Shown: positions 24,657 through 33,595, counted from the first letter of the stretch. The stretch: DNA of 51,576 nt from Ruegeria arenilitoris (GCF_013032445.1 NZ_WQCA01000020.1:1-51576); one strand, 5' to 3'. Notes: generated by a model from the sequence alone, not told the origin. Numbers and translations: made by a program.

Positions 24657-25669
24657 GAGATGACTCGTGTTTTCTGGCCGGTTCGATTGGCGATCTGCAT
24701 CGCGTCTATGACGGCGTGGGTCAAAAGGGCACTGCGTCCGGTGGCCATGGGTAGCGTGCCATCAGCAACGGCCATGGCGAAATCCTCGATGACCGCCTGA
24801 TGCCAAGCATGGGTGAACGCCATGGGATCGGCCCCTCCGCCTGTGGCGGACGTTTCGCCAACCGTGGATTTATAACCATCGAAAGTCGTTAAGGTCAGGA
24901 CACCTGACTCCAAATGCGCTTTGGCGCGTGTGCCTTGGATGGTAATGGACTCAGCGGCCCCGGGATATTCGGCAGTAGTCGCCATCATGGTGCCCACTGC
25001 GCCGCTATCTGTTTCAAAGATTGCACCTGCCCAATCCTCGGCCTCGAGATCGTGTAACGGAGTTTTTCTCATCATGGCTTGAATGCCCGAGATCGGCCCT
25101 AGCAGCCACATCGCAAGGTCAAGCGTGTGGATTGCCTGCGAGATCATGACACCGCCTCCGTCGCGTGCGTAAGTGCCGCGACCCGGCTCGTCATAGTAGC
25201 TCTGATCACGCCACCAAGGGACACGGATCTCCACCGTGGCGATCGCGCCCAGCTCACCCTGTTCAATGGCTGATTTCAGCGCCTGCGAGGCGGCGCGGGC
25301 GCGGTGCTGAAAGACGATACCCAGCGGCACGCCAGAGGCCTCGCATTGCTCGACAATGGCTGTCGCGGCGGCCAGCGTTCTTTCGATGGGCTTTTCCATC
25401 AGGATCGGTTTCGAAGCGGTCGAAAGAACCCGAACCAACTCTGTGCGCTGATCGGGCGGGGTTGCGATGATCGCAAAGTCGACGTTTGGGTCGTTTGCGA
25501 TTTCCTCGACCGAGCTGAAAGCGCGGGTGTCGTTTCGCTGCGCGAACTCAGCTGCTTTTTCAGGATTGCGCCCGAGGACGCCAGCAAGATTGAGGCCTTG
25601 ATCCGATGCCCGAATTGCAGCCAAATGCGTACCCGAAACCATCCCCAAACCAATCAGCGCAATATTCAT
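24653..25669 (-). CDS. Gfo/Idh/MocA family oxidoreductase (first of tandem set)
   Basis: This 338-residue enzyme has ALIGLGMVSGTH (Rossmann), EKP at 92-94 (LMEKPIERTL) and MISQAIHTLDLAMWLLG (catalytic His region). It is the first gene of the minus-strand run, facing uxaC across about 100 bases. It is no closer by eye to the other two than family membership requires, so the tandem set is not a recent duplication. The likely role is oxidation or reduction of a glycoside, uronate or inositol-like ring. Confidence 0.9.
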   Translation of the reverse strand: MNIALIGLGMVSGTHLAAIRASDQGLNLAGVLGRNPEKAAEFAQRNDTRAFSSVEEIANDPNVDFAIIATPPDQRTELVRVLSTASKPILMEKPIERTLAAATAIVEQCEASGVPLGIVFQHRARAASQALKSAIEQGELGAIATVEIRVPWWRDQSYYDEPGRGTYARDGGGVMISQAIHTLDLAMWLLGPISGIQAMMRKTPLHDLEAEDWAGAIFETDSGAVGTMMATTAEYPGAAESITIQGTRAKAHLESGVLTLTTFDGYKSTVGETSATGGGADPMAFTHAWHQAVIEDFAMAVADGTLPMATGRSALLTHAVIDAMQIANRTGQKTRVIS

Positions 25670-25735
25670 TCATTCCCCCGGATCACCCGGTCAGTCTGCG
25701 GGTTCGAACGGGAAAGATGCAACCATTAAAAACTG

Positions 25736-25743
25736 TGTTAACA
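25736..25743. promoter_or_regulatory. Palindrome in the uxaC divergent promoter region
   Basis: TGTTAACA is a perfect 8-base palindrome inside AACTGTGTTAACAATTG. It lies between the start of the first Gfo/Idh/MocA gene and the uxaC ribosome site (CGGAGG, 25761-25766). It could be a regulator half-site pair, but a single 8-base palindrome can occur by chance. Confidence 0.28.
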
Positions 25744-25771
25744 ATTGCGGGCAGCAGTATCGGAGGCAGAA

Positions 25772-27136
25772 TTGACCGGTAATTTGAATGGCATGGCAGA
25801 AGACCTGTACCTGGGCATCAGGGACCTGCCGATCGTATCTCCGCATGGTCACTGCGATCCGGGGTGGTTTGCAACTGATGCGCCGTTTCCCAACCCGGCA
25901 GAACTGCTGGTGGTTCCCGACCATTACATGTTCCGTATGCTCTATTCGCAGGGCGTTCCCTTGTCCGAACTTGGCATTGGGGAAGAGGGGCGAAAGAAGG
26001 ATCCTCGCGCCGTTTTTCGCACTTTTGCCGAGCACTGGCATCTGTTTCTGGGAACGCCATCCCGGATCTGGATGAATTACGTGCTACATGAAACGCTGGG
26101 CGTGTCTGAGGAGTTGTCTTCGCGCACGGCAGACCAGGTTTACGATAAGATCTCAGAAAAGCTGGCGCGACCTGAATTTCGTCCGAGGGCTTTGTTCGAC
26201 AGATTTGGGATCGAGGTTCTGGCCACCACAGATTCCGCCCTCGACAGCCTCGTTGAGCATCGGGAGATTCGCACAGGCGGTTGGGGCGGGCGAGTTGTTC
26301 CGACGTTCCGCCCAGACGGGGTTTTGGATGGGGCGGACCCGGAGTTCGTACAAAACCTGAAAAAGTTGGCCGAGCTGACGGGCTGCGATCTGGGCAGCTA
26401 CGATGGCTACCTCAACGCGCTGCGAATGCGGCGGGCTTATTTCATCCAGCTGGGCTGTACGGCCACCGACCACGGAATCGAACGTGTGCAGACCGAGTGG
26501 CTGGACGACCCGGATGCGCTGTACCAACGGCTGAGACGGCGGGAAGGCACAGAACAGGGCGCGCGCCGGTTCTATGGGCATATGCTGATCGAAATGGCGC
26601 AGATGTCTATCGATGATGGCCTGACCATGCAGATACATGCTGGCAGCAAGCGCAACACGAACGACGCGGTAATGCGGGACTTCGGACGGGACAAGGGGGC
26701 CGACATTCCAATCGCGATGAATTGGGTCACGGGCCTTGAGGCGCTTTTGAACCGGGTCGGAAACTCGGCGGAACTGCGCATCATACTCTTCACATTGGAC
26801 GAGAGCACCTATGCCCGTGAACTGGCGCCCATGGCGGGACATTGGCCGTGCCTTAGGATCGGGCCGCCTTGGTGGTTCCACGACAGCCCAGCCGGGATAG
26901 CGCGGTATTTCGATCAGATTGTTGAAACGTCCGGATATTACAATCTGGCCGGATTCAATGACGACACGCGGGCTTTTCTGTCCATTCCTGCACGGCACGA
27001 CCTGTGGCGACGGGGAGTGGCGATTCATCTAGCCGAGCAGGTTGCGCGCGGCTATTTCGGTCGGGATAGTGCTGGGCATCTTGCGCGGTTGCTGGCTGTC
27101 GATTTGGCGAAACAAGTTTACGGATTGCAAAGCTAG
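25772..27136 (+). CDS. uxaC: Uronate (glucuronate) isomerase
   Basis: This enzyme of about 454 residues converts glucuronate to fructuronate, or galacturonate to tagaturonate. TTG 25772 is chosen because GGAGG (25762-25766) lies five bases upstream; the first ATG (25793) has no ribosome site. The metal-binding HxH is in SPHGHCDP, and LTMQIHAGSKRNTND, PPWWFHDSPAG and LAGFNDDTRAFLSIPARHDLWRR match the amidohydrolase-related UxaC family. It is followed immediately by uxuB, the next enzyme of the pathway. Confidence 0.93.
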   Translation: MTGNLNGMAEDLYLGIRDLPIVSPHGHCDPGWFATDAPFPNPAELLVVPDHYMFRMLYSQGVPLSELGIGEEGRKKDPRAVFRTFAEHWHLFLGTPSRIWMNYVLHETLGVSEELSSRTADQVYDKISEKLARPEFRPRALFDRFGIEVLATTDSALDSLVEHREIRTGGWGGRVVPTFRPDGVLDGADPEFVQNLKKLAELTGCDLGSYDGYLNALRMRRAYFIQLGCTATDHGIERVQTEWLDDPDALYQRLRRREGTEQGARRFYGHMLIEMAQMSIDDGLTMQIHAGSKRNTNDAVMRDFGRDKGADIPIAMNWVTGLEALLNRVGNSAELRIILFTLDESTYARELAPMAGHWPCLRIGPPWWFHDSPAGIARYFDQIVETSGYYNLAGFNDDTRAFLSIPARHDLWRRGVAIHLAEQVARGYFGRDSAGHLARLLAVDLAKQVYGLQS

Positions 27137-28333
27137 ATGGGTACAATTCTTCACTTCGGCCTTGGAAACTTCGCCCGGGCGCATTTGCTGGACTACACCG
27201 ATCAAGCTGGCGGATGGGACGTTGTCGGCGTCAGCCTGCGTTCATCCTCGGTTCGGGATGGATTGGCCCGACAAGGTTTCGAGTACGATTTGTGCGTACA
27301 GGGGCAGGGCGTCCGGCGCATCAAAGCTCTGCGTGACGTTCTGGTCGTGCCCAATGATCGCACAGAGATTTTCGATGTGATGGCGGATGCCGAAATCATC
27401 TCGGCGACCGTCACCGAGAAAGGTTACCATTTGGACGCCGCGGGCAATCTGAACCTTCAGGACCCGGCGATTGCCGCCGATCTGGCAGGGCAAGGGCCTG
27501 CGACGCTGATCGGGTTTTTAGCTTATGGCCTTGCGGAACGTTGCAAGCCAGTAACGGTGCTAAGCTGCGACAATCGCATGGAAAACGGCAAAACGCTCGA
27601 AACGGCAGTTGCCGATTTTGCGAATGCAGCCGGTCTGGACGTGGATTGGGATGCCGTTCGCTTTCCCAACGCGATGGTCGACCGGATCACCCCGGCCACC
27701 ACGGACGCCGTTCGCGCAATCAGCGGCGATCCTATGGCTGTTCCGACCGAGGCGTTCTCGGAGTGGGTGATCGAAGACAGTTTCGCCGGTCCGCACCCGG
27801 ATTGGCCGGGCGTGCAACTGGTCGATGACGTAGCCCCGCACGAGATGCGAAAGCTGCGCATGTTGAACGGTGCCCATTCCCTGTTGGCTTATGCCGGGTT
27901 GGAGCGAGGCCTGACCTACGTCCACGAAGCGGTTCGAGACCTGGTTTTGCGCCCGCTGGTTTCCGAGTTGATGAAGGATGCGGGCGCAACGCTGCCCGCA
28001 GCACTGCAAGCACAGGTTCCGGACTATGCCGAGGCTTTGTTGCGCCGCTTTGAAAACCTCGAGCTGGCGCACCGTCTGGACCAAATCGCGATGGATGGCA
28101 GCCAGAAGCTGCCGTATCGGTTTGTTCCCACACTCCGCGAAACCGGCTCTCAGGCGGTGATTGCGGGGATGCGGGCCTGGATCGCCTTTTGCATGTCCGA
28201 GACCGCCAAGGGCAGAGCGCTTAACGATCCTTGCGCGTCGGAAATCGCGTCGGCTGTTAAGCAGCCAGATCCGGTAGTACCACTTTTGGGCCTTGTCGGT
28301 GCCGAGGATCTTGCACCACTTATCCGGGAATGA
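27137..28333 (+). CDS. uxuB: Fructuronate reductase (mannitol dehydrogenase family)
   Basis: This 398-residue, long-chain NAD-dependent polyol dehydrogenase reduces fructuronate to mannonate. It has HFGLGNFARAHL at the N-terminus, SCDNRMENGKT, FPNAMVDRITPAT and MRKLRMLNGAHSLLAYAG (with catalytic Lys/Asn/His), as in the mannitol dehydrogenase family. It starts on the base after the uxaC stop. A tagaturonate reductase role (UxaB) is possible, especially as UxaA is also present, but the pairing with uxuA favours UxuB. Its 3' end overlaps the convergent kdgK by 14 bases. Confidence 0.88.
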   Translation: MGTILHFGLGNFARAHLLDYTDQAGGWDVVGVSLRSSSVRDGLARQGFEYDLCVQGQGVRRIKALRDVLVVPNDRTEIFDVMADAEIISATVTEKGYHLDAAGNLNLQDPAIAADLAGQGPATLIGFLAYGLAERCKPVTVLSCDNRMENGKTLETAVADFANAAGLDVDWDAVRFPNAMVDRITPATTDAVRAISGDPMAVPTEAFSEWVIEDSFAGPHPDWPGVQLVDDVAPHEMRKLRMLNGAHSLLAYAGLERGLTYVHEAVRDLVLRPLVSELMKDAGATLPAALQAQVPDYAEALLRRFENLELAHRLDQIAMDGSQKLPYRFVPTLRETGSQAVIAGMRAWIAFCMSETAKGRALNDPCASEIASAVKQPDPVVPLLGLVGAEDLAPLIRE

Positions 28334-29183
28334 TCGCGCCGCGAAACTGAACAACGGTGGAAGCCAGACTGTGTCCTGCCATCAGGGCTTCGGCCTGCGA
28401 TTTTCCCGTCAGCAAGGCCGCGAGGTATCCACCGTTGAAACTGTCGCCCGCGGCGGTGGTATCGAGTACGTTTTTGGCAGGTTTATAGGTTTGCTCAATG
28501 TTCTGACCGATGGAAAGAGGGCCATTATCTCCGCGTTTTAACCCACCGACACCGTGATGATCGGCAAAACGTGCCGCCACCTGATCCGCGCTTTCCCCGA
28601 ACAGTGCCATCTCGTCGTCGATGGATGGTAGGGCAATATCTGCACGCTGCCAAAGCCGTTGGTTGATCTGCCGGGCGTGTTCGGCGCTGTCCCAAAGACG
28701 CGGACGAAAATTGCTGTCATAGACCAACCGGACTGAAGAGCCTTCGAGCCAGTCCAGAAGCGCAAGCCTTACCGAATGCGGAAGAATGGCCACGGAAATC
28801 CCTGACAAGTACAGCACGTCGTAACCTTTCAGCGAGCTGAAGTCATGATCGGCAAAAAGCTGGCGGGCGGCCGCCTCGCTGCGCCAATAGGTAAAGCTGC
28901 GTTCACCGTCCGCAGAGGTCGTGATCGCGTATAGTCCCGGAGAAGCGTTGGGAATGATGCGGATGCCGGATGTCCCGATGCCATGGTTGGCGATAAAGTC
29001 CGCGATGCGCCCTGAGAACGGGTCGTCGCCCAGACATGTCACATACTCCACCTGCAGATCAGGAGCCGCGCGGTGCATGTAGATGGCTGTGTTCAGCGTA
29101 TCCCCCGCGACGCCCACCTTCGCGCCGGTCTCCAGCATGGACAATTCGATCATTGCTTCGCCGATGCAGGCAATTCGCGTCAT
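28320..29183 (-). CDS. kdgK: 2-keto-3-deoxygluconate kinase (PfkB family)
   Basis: This 287-residue PfkB-family kinase phosphorylates KDG to KDPG. It has MTRIACIGEAMIELS, VAGDTLNTAIYMHR (sugar-binding region) and DTTAAGDSFNGGYLAAL, the anion hole with catalytic Asp typical of KdgK. It is the only intact KDG kinase in the window, although several modules make KDG, and a 25-codon remnant of another copy lies at 6805. It is the last gene of the long minus-strand block and overlaps the EamA gene by four bases (ATGA). Confidence 0.93.
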   Translation of the reverse strand: MTRIACIGEAMIELSMLETGAKVGVAGDTLNTAIYMHRAAPDLQVEYVTCLGDDPFSGRIADFIANHGIGTSGIRIIPNASPGLYAITTSADGERSFTYWRSEAAARQLFADHDFSSLKGYDVLYLSGISVAILPHSVRLALLDWLEGSSVRLVYDSNFRPRLWDSAEHARQINQRLWQRADIALPSIDDEMALFGESADQVAARFADHHGVGGLKRGDNGPLSIGQNIEQTYKPAKNVLDTTAAGDSFNGGYLAALLTGKSQAEALMAGHSLASTVVQFRGAIIPG

Positions 29184-30061
29184 TTCTTTTCTCTTTTCCA
29201 GATGATGAGCCCGGCGACCATGATCAGCGCAGCCCCTGCCAACGTGAATGCGTCCGGTACAGTGTCAAAGAACAGATAGCCCCAGATCGCAACGTAGATC
29301 AGGAACGAATAGGTGAATGGCATCAACTGGTTCGCCGTTCCGAACCGATGCGCGTTCGTCAGCAGTTGATGCCCGCACCAGCCAAAGACGCCTAGGCTGA
29401 TCAGGACTATCAGGCTCCACGTGTTTTCCGGCTGAACCCAAAACCAGATGGCGAACGGCAGCAGGACCACTGTCCCGGTAAGCCCGAGGTAGAATTGCAT
29501 AGTGTCCACGGCAACAACCCCAGACAGCTTGCGCGTCATGATCGAGTACAGGGCCAACGCGGTGGCGTTGTAGACGATCAGTAACATGGTCGGATGAAAG
29601 GCCGAACCAAACGGCCGCACGACAACTAACACTCCCAGAAAGCCCAGGATGATGGCTGCCCAACGCCATGGGCCTACGCGTTCTTTCAACACGAAGACGG
29701 ACAGAAAACACACGATGACCGGGCTTGAGAACATGATTGCTGACACGACGGTCAGAGGCAAAAACCGTAGGGCATAAAAATTGAAAACGGTCGCCGAGAT
29801 CAGCAGCAAGGCCCGGCTAATGACCTGCCATGGATGGTCGGTCTTGAACCGGCTGGCCTCAATCCCGCCTTTGGCGATCACGCCCACAGAGATCACAAAG
29901 TGCCCCGCATAGCGCATGAACGCCAACTGAAATGCCGGCACGCCGGCCAACGCCAACCACTTGGCCCCAAGGTCTACCAGCGAAAAGAACAGCCACGCCG
30001 TCAGCATCAGCACGATGCCAAGGCGCGGCAGGTCCGCATTGGGGTTGGCGGTGACAGCCAT
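29180..30061 (-). CDS. EamA/DMT-superfamily transporter
   Basis: This 293-residue membrane protein has about ten hydrophobic segments and two EamA repeats, for example MLTAWLFFSLVDLGAKWLAL and LPLTVVSAIMFSSPVIVCFLSVFVLKERVGPWRW in the first half. The end is charged (IWKREKK). Such proteins move metabolites across the inner membrane, in or out. The tight overlap with kdgK and three-base gap to the hydroxyacid dehydrogenase indicate co-translation, so it may carry a pathway substrate or export an overflow acid. The direction and cargo are unknown. Confidence 0.87.
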   Translation of the reverse strand: MAVTANPNADLPRLGIVLMLTAWLFFSLVDLGAKWLALAGVPAFQLAFMRYAGHFVISVGVIAKGGIEASRFKTDHPWQVISRALLLISATVFNFYALRFLPLTVVSAIMFSSPVIVCFLSVFVLKERVGPWRWAAIILGFLGVLVVVRPFGSAFHPTMLLIVYNATALALYSIMTRKLSGVVAVDTMQFYLGLTGTVVLLPFAIWFWVQPENTWSLIVLISLGVFGWCGHQLLTNAHRFGTANQLMPFTYSFLIYVAIWGYLFFDTVPDAFTLAGAALIMVAGLIIWKREKK

Positions 30062-30064
30062 CTA

Positions 30065-30952
30065 TCAGATGTTGAAACGCTTGACGTAGTAGTCAACCAT
30101 CTGGCTGACCATGTCGTCCGCCTGACCTTGGTCGCGCGCGTCACTCAGCGCCAAAAGCGCCCCCTGCGACATCACGCTGGTAACGCCTGCTTCGCGCGCC
30201 ATGCGGTCATAATACCCAAGGTCTTTCGCCGCGTTCTTGATGGCAAAGGCCAGTTGGTTTGGGTCATTCTCGACGCCGTAGGCTTTGACGAAATCCATCA
30301 TTCCGGAATGCAGCGGCCCTGCGGCCATAACGTCATACACCTGCTTGCGGTCAACACCCGTGATATCTGCCATGGCAAAGGCTTCGGCCATCGCATTCGC
30401 GACGGTCATTCCGAAGAAGTTGTTGATCAGCTTGATCGTGTGTCCGGATCCAACGGGGCCAAGGTAAAAGACGTTTTCGCCCAAATCCTTCAGTGTCGGC
30501 TCGGCCTTGTCAAAGGCAGACTTGTTGCCGGAAGTCATGATGTTGAGCTTGCCTTCTAGCGCGTGCGACGGCGTTCGGCCAAGCGGCGCATCCAGATAGC
30601 TTCCGCCGGCTGCGGCAACCTCCTCGGCCAAGGCGCGTGTACTGCCTGGGAGAGAGGTGCCAAAGTCGATGACGATCGCCCCGGGTTTCAATCCCGCAAT
30701 CACTCCGTCTGTACCTCGCATACGACCCTCGACCTGTTCGGAGGTGCCCATGCACAGCATCACGATGTCGCTGGCTTCAGCTAGTTCTTGGGCGTTTTGC
30801 GTCTCGCGGGCGCCCCGGTCAATCGCGGCGTCCAGGTACGTGCGGTCGCGGTTTCCCAATACAGCGACCGAGTATCCTTGGTCCAACAGTCGGCTCACCA
30901 TGGCTCCGCCCATTAGTCCCAAGCCGATAAACCCGATTGATGGTTTGCTCAT
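30065..30952 (-). CDS. Beta-hydroxyacid dehydrogenase, paralogue of the 4788-5669 enzyme
   Basis: This 295-residue enzyme has GFIGLGLMGGAM, DAPLGRTPSHALEGKLNIM and HTIKLINNFFGMT. It shares the uncommon DAPLGR loop and much of its length with the protein encoded at 4788-5669. The presence of the same enzyme type in two differently regulated modules suggests they share a metabolite. It could act on a semialdehyde or a 3-hydroxyacid; GarR-like tartronate semialdehyde reduction is less likely because its loop differs from that of the enzyme at 41135. A 139-base gap upstream (30953-31091) contains a 7-base hairpin with one mismatch (31062-31082) but no T-run. Confidence 0.86.
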   Translation of the reverse strand: MSKPSIGFIGLGLMGGAMVSRLLDQGYSVAVLGNRDRTYLDAAIDRGARETQNAQELAEASDIVMLCMGTSEQVEGRMRGTDGVIAGLKPGAIVIDFGTSLPGSTRALAEEVAAAGGSYLDAPLGRTPSHALEGKLNIMTSGNKSAFDKAEPTLKDLGENVFYLGPVGSGHTIKLINNFFGMTVANAMAEAFAMADITGVDRKQVYDVMAAGPLHSGMMDFVKAYGVENDPNQLAFAIKNAAKDLGYYDRMAREAGVTSVMSQGALLALSDARDQGQADDMVSQMVDYYVKRFNI

Positions 30953-31091
30953 TGGTTTCCCTTTCCGTGAATGTGTCTGGTTTCCATTCTTGTGTCTGGT
31001 GCGGGCGGCTTTACAGTTTAAATGCTCATTTTGCCCTGTGGAATATCATTGATTTTTGAGTGGTCCGGTATTTTGCCGGGCCGCATGTCCA

Positions 31092-32096
31092 TCAGGCCGG
31101 CGCCCGCGCTCGAGTTGTTCGCGCCTTTAGCCCCTGTTCGATCCATGATGTGACCTCGAGCGTCCGGGCTGCATCCTCGACGTCGATCAGTGGAGGGGCG
31201 CCGTCGATCACGTCAAGGAAGTGATCCAGTTGCGCCTCCAATGGTGCGCGTTGCTGTTCCGGTCGTGTAAGCTGGTCCTTTTGGGCCGCAGTCCCCCAAT
31301 CCTTTCCACGCCACAGAGTCATGGAGGGAAAACTCACAGCACCACTGGTTCCCGTGATCCACATCATGTCCTGGTGGGTCGTGCCGATGTTCGGGTTCTC
31401 GCCGGTTCCAGCTTCAAACCCCCAAGGGCTGGGTGCGGTGTCGGCAAAACTGATAGTGCCCGTCGCGCCGTTTTCGAACGCGGTCGCGATAGCCCCGCTT
31501 TCTATCCGATCCGATCCGCGGATCGACGCGCCGGGCAGGGCGACGACATCCGAGATTTCTCCGATCACAAACCGCAGGACATCGATATCATGCACCAGAT
31601 TGATCATGACTGGGCTGCCATCAGAAGTCCGCCAGTTCTGTTCAAAATAGCTCTCGGGTTTACGCATGGCCCACAGCAACGAGACGTTGATGACTTGTCC
31701 GATCGTTCCTTGCGCGATCACCTCTTTCAGGTGCTGCAAAGTTGTATGATACCGTCGATGGTGGCCCACAAGGCTGCGGACATCGGCCTGGTGAACGGCC
31801 GTTCTCAGGCGCAGAGCATCATCGACCGATGCGGCAACCGGCTTTTCGATCAGCATGTGCCAACCGCGGGATGCGGCTAGAATGCCATGTTCGGCATGCA
31901 GGTGGGTGGGCGTCGCGATGATGACGCCATCTACTGGGCTCTGCACCTCGTCCATACTGGCAAAACGCGGCGCGTCGATCTGGATCGAGCCATCTGGATC
32001 GGCCAACCCGACCAACATGCAGTCGGGATGCTCAATCACGGCGCGGACGTGGCGGATGCCGATCAACCCGCCGCCAGCTACAAGGATCCGTTTCAC
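31092..32096 (-). CDS. Gfo/Idh/MocA family oxidoreductase (fourth copy)
   Basis: This 334-residue protein has VAGGGLIGIRHVRAV (Rossmann), EKP at 84-86 (MLIEKPVAAS) and the active-site run VMINLVHDIDVLRFVIG. It overlaps the uxaA gene by four bases and belongs to the TRAP/uxaA/kdgK block. Standard in motifs, unlike the atypical copy at 23655. Probably oxidises a sugar acid or glycoside that reaches the cell through the TRAP importer in the same block; the substrate is not identified. Confidence 0.88.
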   Translation of the reverse strand: MKRILVAGGGLIGIRHVRAVIEHPDCMLVGLADPDGSIQIDAPRFASMDEVQSPVDGVIIATPTHLHAEHGILAASRGWHMLIEKPVAASVDDALRLRTAVHQADVRSLVGHHRRYHTTLQHLKEVIAQGTIGQVINVSLLWAMRKPESYFEQNWRTSDGSPVMINLVHDIDVLRFVIGEISDVVALPGASIRGSDRIESGAIATAFENGATGTISFADTAPSPWGFEAGTGENPNIGTTHQDMMWITGTSGAVSFPSMTLWRGKDWGTAAQKDQLTRPEQQRAPLEAQLDHFLDVIDGAPPLIDVEDAARTLEVTSWIEQGLKARTTRARAPA

Positions 32097-33595
32097 ATCA
32101 CCGCTCCGATTTGCCAGGGAACGAATTCGTAGTCACCCAAGCCCTGCGCCTCGGACTTGGTCCGCGCGCCCGAGGCGACTTGGAGCAGCCGTCGGTATAT
32201 TTCCTGTCCTTTTTCTTCGACGCTGGCACCTTTGGTCAGAATATCGCCCGTATCCACGTCCATGTCTTCAGGCATGCGCGCTGCCAACTCAGAGTTGGTA
32301 GCGATTTTTAGCGTGGGCGCTGGTTTGGACCCAAAGGCAGAGCCGCGCCCCGTGGTAAAGCACACTAGGTTGCACCCGGCCGCGATCTGCCCGGTCACCG
32401 AGGCCGGGTCATATCCGGGGCTGTCCATGAAGGTGAAGCCTTTGGCTGTGATGGGTTCAGCGTATTTGAATACACCGGTCAAAGGAGTGGTTCCACCCTT
32501 CGCCGCTGCCCCCAGCGATTTCTCAAGGATGGTCGTCAGCCCCCCGTGCTTGTTGCCGGGGCTTGGGTTGTTGTCCATCGAGCCGTGATTGCGAGCGGTA
32601 TAGTCCTGCCACCAATCGATCAGTCCGATTAGTTTTTGCCCAGTTGCGCGACCAAGGGCGCGGCGGGTCAAAAGATGTTCGGCTCCGTAGATTTCGGGCG
32701 TTTCCGCAAGGACACCGGTGCCGCCTTGGGCAACCAACAGGTCGCAGGCATGTCCGAGCGCAGGGTTCGCGGTCACACCTGACCAAGCGTCCGATCCACC
32801 GCACTGCAGCGCAACCATCAATTGAGACGCCGGGGCTTCGCTGCGCCTCGCCTCATTCGCAATGGGCAGCATCTTGTTAATCTTGCTGATGCCCACTTCC
32901 ACGGTCCGGCGCAATCCGGCGACGTTCTGGATGTTCATCGTCTGGAAGGTGGGACTATGCTTCAGCCCATACGCGTCTAGCAGCCAATCGATCTGGTTCA
33001 TCTCGCATCCCAGACCGACCATCAGAACGGCAGCATGGTTAGGATGTTTCGCAAATCCCCACATGACCCGTTGAAGAGTTTCGAAACCGTCGCCGGAATC
33101 GGCCATTCCGCAGCCCGTTCCGTGGACAAAGGCCACCACGCCGTCGACGTTCGGAAACTCGGTCAGCTTGTCCGGTGTGAAGTGGTTGGCGATCATGCGG
33201 GCTGCGGTCGCCGAACAGTTCACGGTGGTCAGAACCGCGATGAAATTGCGCGTGCCGACGCGACCGCTGTCCCGGTGGTAGCCCATGAACGTATCGACCG
33301 AGGTGGCGGGTTTCACGGGCCTGTGATCCGTCGCAAACTCGTAGTCCACGCTGGTTTTGCGGAACTGGATATTGTGAGTGTGCACATGGTCGCCGGGTTC
33401 GATCGGTTGGGTGGCGTAGCCGATGATCTGGGCGTACTTTCTGACCGGATCGCCGGGTGCAACATTCCGCGTGGCGACCTTGTGCCCCGAGGGGATGCGC
33501 GCATTGGTCGTGACATCCTCGACCATACTGCCGACCTCCAAGGGCCGAGTTGCAATCACCACGCTATCCGTTCGATCTAAACGTACAAAAGTCAT
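32093..33595 (-). CDS. uxaA: Altronate dehydratase
   Basis: This 500-residue, full-length UxaA has an N-terminal SAF domain (IPSGHKVATRNVAPGDPVRKYAQIIGYA), the central GTGCGMADSGDG and GLGCEMNQIDWLL, and VALQCGGSDAWSGVTANPALG. It ends with the cysteine-bearing AAGCNLVCFTTGRGSAFGSKPAPTLKI. It dehydrates D-altronate to KDG in the galacturonate route, and related enzymes act on galactarate. With no UxaB obvious, either UxuB doubles as tagaturonate reductase or the substrate is another altronate-like acid. It sits between the PhyH oxygenase and a Gfo/Idh/MocA enzyme. Confidence 0.92.
   Translation of the reverse strand: MTFVRLDRTDSVVIATRPLEVGSMVEDVTTNARIPSGHKVATRNVAPGDPVRKYAQIIGYATQPIEPGDHVHTHNIQFRKTSVDYEFATDHRPVKPATSVDTFMGYHRDSGRVGTRNFIAVLTTVNCSATAARMIANHFTPDKLTEFPNVDGVVAFVHGTGCGMADSGDGFETLQRVMWGFAKHPNHAAVLMVGLGCEMNQIDWLLDAYGLKHSPTFQTMNIQNVAGLRRTVEVGISKINKMLPIANEARRSEAPASQLMVALQCGGSDAWSGVTANPALGHACDLLVAQGGTGVLAETPEIYGAEHLLTRRALGRATGQKLIGLIDWWQDYTARNHGSMDNNPSPGNKHGGLTTILEKSLGAAAKGGTTPLTGVFKYAEPITAKGFTFMDSPGYDPASVTGQIAAGCNLVCFTTGRGSAFGSKPAPTLKIATNSELAARMPEDMDVDTGDILTKGASVEEKGQEIYRRLLQVASGARTKSEAQGLGDYEFVPWQIGAVM

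Noticed and set aside
31062..31082. Intrinsic terminator after the fourth Gfo/Idh/MocA gene
   Set aside because: The 7-base stem has a mismatch and is followed by A-rich, not T-rich, sequence in the transcript.
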